This document shows, in pieces, positions 1 to 5,216 of a stretch of 5,216 bases of DNA (its first letter is position 1; the number at the start of each line of letters is the position of its first letter). The notes beneath the pieces were generated by a model. That model ran no database searches and had not been told where the DNA came from. It saw nothing but the letters and a program-made list of their open reading frames with translations. The DNA lies in contig NVVP01000063.1 in assembly GCA_002402245.1 (NCBI GenBank), positions 6,005 to 11,220 of the forward strand, in the 5' to 3' direction. This DNA comes from Gammaproteobacteria bacterium. Its GTDB lineage: Bacteria > Pseudomonadota > Gammaproteobacteria > Nitrosococcales > Methylophagaceae. The position numbers and the translations under genes were made by a program.

Positions 1-23
1 TGTTAACAGCACGAGATAACAAC

Positions 24-674
24 ATGCATATACCATTAAAATTTAAACAAACTGATCAGCAGTCTTTGTATCAATTAATTAAGGATTATCCCTTAGGCAC
101 TTTAGTTATCAGCTCTGATAATGCAATTGATGCTGACCACATTCCTTTTTACCTTAATAACTCATCGCCAGAAAAACTAACGCTTCAAAGCCATATAGCA
201 AAAGCAAATCCTCTTTGGCAGAACTACAGTGATGGTCAAAAAATACTAATCATTTTTCATGGCCCCAATGCCTATATCAGCCCTAATTTATATCCATCAA
301 AGAAAGAGTCGGGTCATGCTGTGCCTACCTGGAATTACTCTGTCGTGCATGTAAAAGGACGAATCAATTTCAAACATGACAGTCAATGGATTTTCCAGTT
401 TCTTGATAAAATAACCAATTTACAAGAAGCAGAATCTCAACCTAAACCTTGGTCAATATCTGATGCGCCAGAAGAATATACCCAAAAACTTATCAAGGCT
501 GTGGTGGGCATAGAAGTCGAAATTGAAGGGATTATTGGCAAGTTTAAACTTAGTCAGAATAAATCTAACCATGACTATAATGCAGTATTAAATACCTTAG
601 CAGCTTCAACAAAAGAGTCTGAAGTATTGATGTCAAAACAAATGGAAAATATTCGCTCTACCCCTCCCAAATAA
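24..674 (+). CDS. PaiB-family FMN-binding protein (annotated in the family as negative transcriptional regulator)
   Basis: Complete 216-residue protein of the PaiB / FMN_bind_2 family, a flavin-binding split-barrel fold expected in the cytoplasm. Family hallmarks appear in order: an N-terminal MHIP start like the usual MYxP, HIPF at residues 39-42, SHIAKANP at 56-63, the GPNAYISP block at 80-87, VPTWNY-VVHV at 100-110, and the C-terminal VGIEVEIEGIIGKFKLSQN stretch at 161-179. The length is normal for the family (about 200-215). The ATG at 24 is chosen because the family begins this way; a weak purine stretch (gaga, 13-16) lies upstream. The founding member, Bacillus subtilis PaiB, was described as a repressor of sporulation and degradative-enzyme genes, but no helix-turn-helix is evident here, so a regulatory role is inherited by name only. 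A flavin or haem-related redox role is an alternative. Family assignment is firm; biological function is uncertain. Confidence 0.92.
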   Translation: MHIPLKFKQTDQQSLYQLIKDYPLGTLVISSDNAIDADHIPFYLNNSSPEKLTLQSHIAKANPLWQNYSDGQKILIIFHGPNAYISPNLYPSKKESGHAVPTWNYSVVHVKGRINFKHDSQWIFQFLDKITNLQEAESQPKPWSISDAPEEYTQKLIKAVVGIEVEIEGIIGKFKLSQNKSNHDYNAVLNTLAASTKESEVLMSKQMENIRSTPPK

Positions 675-737
675 CCCTTATATAACAAATAAAATAATAA
701 GATCACCTCTCTGTTTTCTCATTAAAAATAAGCTACG

Positions 738-755
738 AGGGAATCCATTCCCTTT
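738..755 (+). terminator. Possible weak terminator hairpin after the PaiB-like gene
   Basis: A 6-bp inverted repeat, AGGGAA (738-743) and TTCCCT (748-753), encloses a 4-base loop and runs into only three Ts (753-755). It lies 64 bases past the stop of the PaiB-like gene and just upstream of the receptor promoter, where a terminator would be expected. The short T-tract makes it a weak candidate. Confidence 0.3.
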
Positions 756-773
756 GATTCAACTCATATTTAT

Positions 774-802
774 TTGAAATAGACATGTCTATGAACGATA
801 AT
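774..802 (+). promoter_or_regulatory. Sigma-70-type promoter for the TonB-dependent receptor
   Basis: A -35 element TTGAAA (774-779, 5 of 6 to TTGACA) is followed by a 17-base spacer and a -10 element GATAAT (797-802, 5 of 6 to TATAAT). Transcription would start near 808-810, giving an untranslated leader of about 83 bases before the receptor ATG at 892. The spacing is optimal, and the -10 lies inside a Fur-box-like sequence, which supports its being a real iron-regulated promoter. No mapped start site is available. Confidence 0.6.
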
Positions 803-810
803 AACTATCA
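796..810 (+). promoter_or_regulatory. Fur box (ferric uptake regulator operator)
   Basis: The sequence CGATAATAACTATCA matches the 7-1-7 Fur consensus TGATAATnATTATCA at 12 of the 14 arm positions, with differences at the first base and at the second base of the right arm. It sits directly over the -10 element of the predicted receptor promoter. Bound Fe(II)-Fur there would block RNA polymerase, the classical arrangement for iron-uptake genes. A weaker half-matching sequence follows at about 828-842 (9 of 14) and is not called. Confidence 0.6.
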
Positions 811-891
811 ATTAGATTTGTAATTGCATTTAATTGTTATCCATCTAAGTACCATTCAAACTATATAAGATTAAATCCTGAAGGAATAAAT

Positions 892-3072
892 ATGAAAGTA
901 GCTTCGCTAATAACGAGCTTGTGCTGTAGTGCCGGTGTTTTGTTTCAAACTGGTGTTATCGCAGCAGACAACGAGAACATAAATCTAATCATCTTAGATC
1001 CAGTTATTGTAACCGGTCAAAAAATTGACCGTACGCAAATGGAAACAGTGTCTAGTGTGCACATTATTAGTGCTGACCAGCTAGAAACATCCGCTCGTAC
1101 TGATAATCTTTACGATATTGTTGATATGGCACCCAATGTAACCAATACCGGTGGTTTTAATAGCTTAGCTATTCGCGGTATTGCTAATAGTGGCCCTACT
1201 GCCGTTAATAATGGTGCAGGTACTATTGGTATTTTTGTAGATAATAGTTTGTTAACAGCACGTAGCATTCAAAATAATGCACTTAGCACCTGGGATATGG
1301 AAAGCATTGAAATCTTACGCGGCCCACAATCAACTACTGCTGGTCGTAACTCACTTGCAGGGCAGATCATTCTTAAAACTAAAGATCCTGAATTCTTTAG
1401 CAACGGTTCAGCCAAAGTTTCATTCGGTCAAGATGGAAGTATGCAAACAGCCATTGCTCAAACAGGCCCAATCACGGATAAATTAGCTTATCGTCTGACA
1501 GCTGATTATCAAAAGACTGATGGCCATGTCACTAATGACATCCTCAATGACGATGACTTCAACCGAAATAATACTAAAAACTTTCGCTTAAAATTACTCT
1601 ATTTACTTGATAACGATGGTGAGCTATTACTCAACTTAAGTCACAATAAATTCCGTGAACATGGTGATGATACTGTCGATAGAGGTTTGAGTGGCCGTAC
1701 AAGTCGTTTGAACTTCCCAAGCACTTGGCAAACTCAAACTGATAGTATTTCACTTAGCTTTACTCAACCGATAAATGATGAGTTTACCTTTGAATCTAAC
1801 ACCGGTTTTGTGACGGGTGATTTTTCTCGTACCTCAGATTTTGATGGTAGCAGTGATACACCAATAGATAGTTCTCTTGGTTTTCCAATCCCAACCGATA
1901 CAGCTGTATTAAATCAGCAAACAGATGAATATAACTTTAATCAAGAGTTCTTACTCAGGTTCAATAATGACCGTGTTCGTTCTGTAGCAGGTTTATATTT
2001 TGCTAAAGGTGAGATGGATGATGGCTACGAAACGAATAATCTTTATTTCCTTTATGGCGGCACCACACCATTATTATTGAATGACACAACTGATCCAGAT
2101 GAAGAATTCACCACCTATGCCATATTTGGTGATATTGATTTTAAAGCAACCGACAAACTGACTTTAATGGCTGGTTTGCGTGCGAATAAAGAAAACCGTG
2201 AAAGTAGCGTGAGCTCTTTAACCGAACGGGCGATATCTTATGGTGCATTCGATGCGACCATTGATGGCATCTTAGCGGCAGCAGGTTTAGCGAGTAGCTC
2301 AGAATCATCAGAACAAGATTCGTTTGTCTTATTGCCAAAACTAGGCTTTAACTATATGTGGTCAGAGTCATTATCAACAGGCTTTGTTGTACAAAAAGGT
2401 TATCGTCCAGGGGGTGTTTCAGTTAACCCAATTCTAGGTATTGTTAAAAACTACGATGATGAAAGCACCATCAACTATGAGGCTTCGCTTCGCACCATTA
2501 TCAATAAGCGTTTCAGTATTAATGCCAATGTGTTCTATACCGACTGGAAAGATCAGCAAGTAGCCGTTGCATCTGCAGGGTTCCCACATCCCCTTAATTT
2601 TGTCATTGAAAATGCAGGCGAGTCTCATCTGTATGGTTTTGAGGTCGAAGCTAATTTAGCCGTTAATAACAACTGGAATGTATATGGTGGTATTGGCTAC
2701 ACCAAAACCGAGTTTGATGAATTCAATGTCAACGGAAATGATCATGCCGGTGAAGAATTTCAATTCTCTCGTAACTGGACATCTAACCTAGCAAGTACCT
2801 ATCACTTCAATAGTGGTTGGTTTGCTCACGGTAATATCTCTTATGCTAGTGAAGGTGCTGCAAGTACAGGTACTCCAGGCACTGAGTTAAATTCATTCAC
2901 CTTGGTCAATGCAAAAGTAGGTTATGAGCAAGACCAATGGGGCGTATATTTATATGCCAATAACCTGTTTGATGAGGAATACACTACCCAAAAGGTGAAT
3001 AATGTAACCTATGGTAATACTACATACGGTGATCCACGCATTGTAGGTGTAGTCAGCACTATTTCTTGGTAG
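892..3072 (+). CDS. TonB-dependent outer-membrane receptor, probably for a ferric siderophore or other iron complex
   Basis: Complete 726-residue TonB-dependent receptor, a gated outer-membrane barrel importing a bound ligand with energy from TonB-ExbB-ExbD. Residues 1-24/25 form a signal peptide (Lys2, hydrophobic core, VIAA before Asp26). A TonB-box-like DPVIVTG lies at 36-42. The plug domain spans roughly 46-166 and includes LAIRGI (92-97), IGIFVD (112-117), the IEILRGPQS block (139-147), AGRNSLAG (150-157) and ILKTKDP (160-166). The remaining ~560 residues are the 22-strand barrel, with family-typical GYRPGG, FYTDW and YGFE motifs, ending in an aromatic Trp726 as outer-membrane barrels do. 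AAGGA at 881-885, six bases before the ATG, is a good ribosome binding site. A Fur box on the promoter points to iron import. The ligand cannot be read from sequence; no siderophore synthesis, periplasmic binding protein or ABC genes are in the window. Confidence 0.95.
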   Translation: MKVASLITSLCCSAGVLFQTGVIAADNENINLIILDPVIVTGQKIDRTQMETVSSVHIISADQLETSARTDNLYDIVDMAPNVTNTGGFNSLAIRGIANSGPTAVNNGAGTIGIFVDNSLLTARSIQNNALSTWDMESIEILRGPQSTTAGRNSLAGQIILKTKDPEFFSNGSAKVSFGQDGSMQTAIAQTGPITDKLAYRLTADYQKTDGHVTNDILNDDDFNRNNTKNFRLKLLYLLDNDGELLLNLSHNKFREHGDDTVDRGLSGRTSRLNFPSTWQTQTDSISLSFTQPINDEFTFESNTGFVTGDFSRTSDFDGSSDTPIDSSLGFPIPTDTAVLNQQTDEYNFNQEFLLRFNNDRVRSVAGLYFAKGEMDDGYETNNLYFLYGGTTPLLLNDTTDPDEEFTTYAIFGDIDFKATDKLTLMAGLRANKENRESSVSSLTERAISYGAFDATIDGILAAAGLASSSESSEQDSFVLLPKLGFNYMWSESLSTGFVVQKGYRPGGVSVNPILGIVKNYDDESTINYEASLRTIINKRFSINANVFYTDWKDQQVAVASAGFPHPLNFVIENAGESHLYGFEVEANLAVNNNWNVYGGIGYTKTEFDEFNVNGNDHAGEEFQFSRNWTSNLASTYHFNSGWFAHGNISYASEGAASTGTPGTELNSFTLVNAKVGYEQDQWGVYLYANNLFDEEYTTQKVNNVTYGNTTYGDPRIVGVVSTISW

Positions 3073-3093
3073 TTTGCTAATTAGCTAAAATAT

Positions 3094-3138
3094 AATCGCA
3101 GGGTGACATCAGATAATAGATGTTCCCTGCGATTTTTT
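3094..3138 (+). terminator. Strong rho-independent terminator after the receptor gene
   Basis: A perfect 10-bp stem, AATCGCAGGG (3094-3103) with CCCTGCGATT (3125-3134), is capped by a second 5-bp stem, ACATC (3106-3110) with GATGT (3119-3123), over an 8-base loop. A small 2:1 internal loop separates the two stems. A run of six Ts (3133-3138) follows. It starts 22 bases after the receptor stop and should end that transcript efficiently. Confidence 0.9.
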
Positions 3139-3150
3139 ATTTACATACCG

Positions 3151-3297
3151 AAAAACAGCCCAGCGGTCACCGAACGACTATTGTTTCACAGTGCAGATCC
3201 AAACTATAAGGATATAAATGGGAGAACGACTTTCGACCAAGCTTTAAAATCTAATAATAAGGCTGTTATCGAACTATACGAGAAGATAGTAGAATAG
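3151..3297 (+). pseudogene. Ankyrin-repeat protein remnant (C-terminal piece only)
   Basis: The reading frame ending at TAG 3295-3297 encodes about 48 residues that read as the end of an ankyrin-repeat protein: a second-helix segment with ERLL, the loop HSADPNYKD (compare consensus HGADPNxKD), then INGRTTFDQALKSNNKAVIELYEK as a final capping repeat (compare DxxGxTPLDxA). That is roughly one and a half repeats. No ATG lies in the frame. The only upstream start-type codon, GTG at 3103, is inside the receptor terminator stem and has no ribosome binding site at a workable distance. The first half of the repeat and everything before it are missing, so this is best read as a 5'-truncated, non-expressed remnant left by a deletion or rearrangement next to the terminator. 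A very short non-ATG gene is possible but unlikely. Confidence 0.6.
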
Positions 3298-3363
3298 CTA
3301 TTACCTAAGACAAGCAAGTCTAAATTAAATTTTTGTTGGAAAAATAGAGAGTTAAAATATTAT

Positions 3364-3642
3364 ATGAAATGCAGCCATTGTAATGAAAAAATTGCCTTAC
3401 CGCATAAGCCTGGAATATTTTTGGCAGTCACTATCGTTTTCTTAATTACTTTCCTTGTCGGCTGGAATCAAAGCTCTTTAATTTTAATGATCGCATCAGG
3501 GTTTATAACGCTGATGTGTCTCGGTGGTATTTTTTCTGAAATGTCAGATGCAAGTGCACATGTATATTCAGAGCATCAACACCTTGGCGTCTACTGTAAG
3601 TCGTGTAATGAAATAAATAGCATTAGGCCTTGGTCAATCTAA
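3364..3642 (+). CDS. Small two-helix membrane protein with split CxxC zinc-ribbon-like ends (unknown function)
   Basis: A 92-residue protein of no family I can name. It opens with a CSHC pair (residues 3-6, MKCSHCNEKI), has two hydrophobic segments at about 18-33 and 38-57, and closes with a CKSC pair (78-81) followed by NEINSIRPWSI. Two CxxC pairs are the ligand set of a zinc ribbon. Here they lie on either side of a transmembrane hairpin, so both ends would face the same side, probably the cytoplasm, and could jointly bind one metal ion. The start is fixed by the conserved-looking MKCxxC opening. The ribosome binding site is weak (gagag, 3347-3351, rather far from the ATG). It is convergent with the downstream hydrolase gene, 65 bases away, with no clear terminator between them. 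The coding call is fairly secure; the role is unknown. Confidence 0.75.
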   Translation: MKCSHCNEKIALPHKPGIFLAVTIVFLITFLVGWNQSSLILMIASGFITLMCLGGIFSEMSDASAHVYSEHQHLGVYCKSCNEINSIRPWSI

Positions 3643-3707
3643 TTTACCGTCCATATCAACCTCTAGCTAAAACCCTAAAGTCTGATTTTATCTCTCAGCT
3701 ACAAATA

Positions 3708-4682
3708 TCAACGCATTGGAATAATATCTTGCCCACTATTATTACAGGCTAAAATTTCTGCTTGTATATTCGAAGATTTATTCACTTTACGTTTTTTATT
3801 CTTTATTATCTTTTTAGATAAGGTACCGTCAATTTCTATCATAAAAGCTAAGATTTGAGCAATGGTAATATCGTGTTGCTCCTGTGGAGAAATTAGCGCT
3901 GTACCATCACCAGCTTGTTCCCCATACCAACCAAATTGTCCATGATTACCACCTTCGACACATATAAAGGTCATATCGTCAGGATATAAAGCACCCGAAT
4001 CATAAGCACTCTGCCATGTCAGCACATTATCTTGGCTAGCTAAAAGTAATAATCCTTTTAGCTCATTAGGCATCGGATCATTATTACCAACATCAAAAGT
4101 ATAACCCGCTAAATACACAAAACCGACAACTTTAGAGGCTAGTTGTCCACTACGCATATAATAATCAGTCAATGTAGTTCCTAAAGAATGCCCCCCGACA
4201 ACCCAGCGCTCAATATTAGGATAAGTAGTAATGATCTCTGTAACCGCACTCGCTGTCGCCGCAGTATTGGGTGGGGTTGGCGTACAGGAAATGACAGATT
4301 CATACAAAATATGAGCGCTAGGAAAACCTTGCTCAGCCAATGCTGATGCATAACCTGAATAAGCAGTTGAATCAACGCCACCACCATGAATGAAAATAAA
4401 CCCTGTTTTTCTTTCTGGCGTTTGTCCATCAATAGGAGAAATAGTAAAGAATTCAGGAATATAACTCGTCACATCAACTGTATTAGTTACTGAGTCGGTC
4501 ATAAATAAATCGGCATCAACTTCTCGTTCATAATTACATGAGCCAGCCCCTTCACACGGTGGGCGTAGACCATCAAGATCCTCTGCACAATTACCTAAGG
4601 GATCAGCAACGCTTGTCAGTGGACTCAAGAATAATGAAAATAAAGCAGCCAATATAATGTTTTGTATTAAAGAAATATCCAT
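3708..4682 (-). CDS. Secreted alpha/beta hydrolase with lysine-rich C-terminal tail
   Basis: A 324-residue alpha/beta-hydrolase-fold protein, best compared with the Abhydrolase_5 type of putative esterase/lipase. Residues 1-26 look like a signal peptide (long hydrophobic stretch, TSVA before Asp27), although the n-region carries Asp2 and no Lys or Arg. The oxyanion-type HGGG is at 99-102, the nucleophile elbow GHSLG at 164-168 gives Ser166, Asp218 in LLLLASQDN is the likely acid, and His247 in GGNHGQFGWYG is the likely catalytic base; GDGTALIS follows as in relatives. The triad is therefore intact. The fold ends near residue 285. About 40 further residues include the basic run KKIIKNKKRKVNK (290-302). 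Cys32, 43 and 49 near the mature N-terminus could form disulfides. No in-frame start exists upstream before a stop; a weak agaga (4690-4694) precedes the ATG. Substrate unknown. Confidence 0.88.
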   Translation of the reverse strand: MDISLIQNIILAALFSLFLSPLTSVADPLGNCAEDLDGLRPPCEGAGSCNYEREVDADLFMTDSVTNTVDVTSYIPEFFTISPIDGQTPERKTGFIFIHGGGVDSTAYSGYASALAEQGFPSAHILYESVISCTPTPPNTAATASAVTEIITTYPNIERWVVGGHSLGTTLTDYYMRSGQLASKVVGFVYLAGYTFDVGNNDPMPNELKGLLLLASQDNVLTWQSAYDSGALYPDDMTFICVEGGNHGQFGWYGEQAGDGTALISPQEQHDITIAQILAFMIEIDGTLSKKIIKNKKRKVNKSSNIQAEILACNNSGQDIIPMR

Positions 4683-4712
4683 TTTAAATTCTCTACAAAT
4701 TAATAATGAAGA

Positions 4713-4741
4713 ACTATAATCTACTGATAAATATATTTAAA
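4713..4741 (-). promoter_or_regulatory. Possible promoter for the hydrolase gene
   Basis: Read on the minus strand, TTTAAA (4736-4741, 4 of 6 to TTGACA), a 17-base spacer and TATAGT (4713-4718, 5 of 6 to TATAAT) form a candidate promoter, with a start site near 4706 and a leader of about 24 bases. The 159-base spacer between the two minus-strand genes is very AT-rich, so chance matches are easy. It also holds only a weak 6-bp hairpin (4804-4829) past the phosphatase stop. Confidence 0.3.
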
Positions 4742-4841
4742 TTAAACTTTTAATCTTTTAATATGTGATGTAAGTTCCATTTCAAAGTCATTGTTACTTT
4801 AAGAAAGTATTTATACCCTGACTTACTTTTACAGCCAAACA

Positions 4842-5216
4842 CTACGATTTAATCTGCAACGTCATGCCAATCACGCTCAAACACTTAATTTCCTGTAATA
4901 AGTCGGCTTCGGTTAAAGGGTGTTTATTCAACCAACCTTCTGGCAAGGTTAAACGTAGTCCGTCTTTGATCACTTTTACTTTGATGAAGGTGTCTGTTTT
5001 TTCACTTCGGCCACGATTAAATACCATTGAAAGTCGCAATAACACCACTAGGTATTTTGAGCTTTTTTTCAGGTCTTCCGCTAATCCATCAATATCCTTG
5101 ATGGGAAATTTCTTCCTCTGACCTACTACGATAACAGCTAATGCTTGTTGTTCTTCACGTGAAAAACCCGGTAAGTCAGAGTGACGTACCAAATAGGCGG
5201 AGTGTTTATGGAACTG
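4842..5216 (-). CDS. Ppx/GppA-family phosphatase (exopolyphosphatase or pppGpp phosphatase), C-terminal part
   Basis: Partial gene that enters from the right edge; about 124 C-terminal residues are visible, against roughly 500 for a full protein. The frame is open to base 5216, so the TTG at 5190-5192 is an internal leucine and not a start. The segment reads HKHSAYLVRHSDLPGFSREEQ, then a helical LLRLSMVFNRGR stretch, then LTLPEGWLNKHPLTEADLLQE and a closing strand. This is the C-terminal domain of Ppx/GppA enzymes, following the HD-like helical domain; the catalytic actin-like N-terminal domains lie outside the window. Ppx removes terminal phosphates from inorganic polyphosphate, and GppA converts pppGpp to ppGpp. 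The tail has features recalled from both, so I do not choose a symbol. The hydrolase gene lies 159 bases downstream on the same strand. Confidence 0.88.
   Translation of the reverse strand, partial: QFHKHSAYLVRHSDLPGFSREEQQALAVIVVGQRKKFPIKDIDGLAEDLKKSSKYLVVLLRLSMVFNRGRSEKTDTFIKVKVIKDGLRLTLPEGWLNKHPLTEADLLQEIKCLSVIGMTLQIKS

Noticed and set aside
1250..1262. 13-base repeat TGTTAACAGCACG shared by positions 1-13 and the receptor coding region
   Set aside because: One copy encodes receptor residues LLTAR in frame, flanking bases do not match, and a single 13-base match has no supporting structure. Chance is the simplest explanation.
1277..1486. Open frame of 69 codons in another frame inside the receptor gene
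   Set aside because: It overlaps conserved plug-domain coding of the receptor and has no domain or ribosome-site support. The minus-strand frames at 2141-2338 and 2434-2628 are rejected for the same reason.
3076..3085. Palindrome GCTAATTAGC just after the receptor stop
   Set aside because: It is short, AT-centred and unlinked to any promoter; the strong terminator 9 bases later explains the region adequately.
3358..3363. TATTAT with TTGGAA at 3336-3341 as a promoter for the small membrane protein
   Set aside because: The -10 would touch the ATG, putting the transcript start inside the coding region, so it cannot serve this start codon.
3628..3638. 11-base word CCTTGGTCAAT occurring three times (447-457, 2900-2910, 3628-3638)
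   Set aside because: All copies lie in different coding genes (PWSI twice, TLVN once) with no shared flanks, regular spacing or symmetry, so it looks like codon coincidence.
3643..3707. Search for a bidirectional terminator between the convergent genes
   Set aside because: Only a 5-bp A/T stem (TAAAA with TTTTA) with a long loop is visible, which is too weak to call.
4181..4432. Minus-strand open frame of 83 codons inside the hydrolase gene
   Set aside because: It is a shifted frame over the catalytic core of the hydrolase (oxyanion loop to nucleophile elbow) and has no protein-like features of its own.
4864..5121. Plus-strand open frame of 85 codons antisense to the phosphatase gene
   Set aside because: The opposite strand encodes clear Ppx/GppA C-terminal motifs; the antisense frame has none.

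Overview
The window looks like ordinary chromosome from an AT-rich marine-type gammaproteobacterium, with Colwellia, Thalassotalea, Pseudoalteromonas or Shewanella relatives as the best guess. The reasons are the Gram-negative TonB-dependent outer-membrane receptor, the Ppx/GppA phosphatase tail, the PaiB-type flavoprotein, the low GC content and the long AT-rich spacers. No insertion sequence, CRISPR array, tRNA or rRNA gene is visible, and I see no convincing new multi-gene system.

Plus-strand half: a complete PaiB-family FMN-binding protein (24-674) is followed by a 217-base spacer. The spacer holds a small hairpin, a good sigma-70-type promoter (-35 at 774-779, -10 at 797-802) and a near-consensus Fur box (796-810) over the -10. 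This drives a complete 726-residue TonB-dependent receptor (892-3072), which ends in a strong two-part terminator hairpin (3094-3138). Directly after the terminator is a start-less remnant of an ankyrin-repeat gene (about 3151-3297). Then comes a small membrane protein (3364-3642) whose two CxxC pairs flank a two-helix hairpin.

Minus-strand half: a secreted alpha/beta hydrolase (3708-4682) converges on the small membrane-protein gene. Upstream of it on the same strand is the C-terminal part of a Ppx/GppA phosphatase gene (4842-5216), which runs off the right edge.

Working together: the clearest functional statement is that the receptor is probably iron-repressed through Fur and so likely imports a ferric siderophore or other iron complex. 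The PaiB-like flavoprotein lies just upstream on the same strand, but a hairpin and a dedicated promoter separate the two, so co-transcription is not indicated. The other genes look like independent units.
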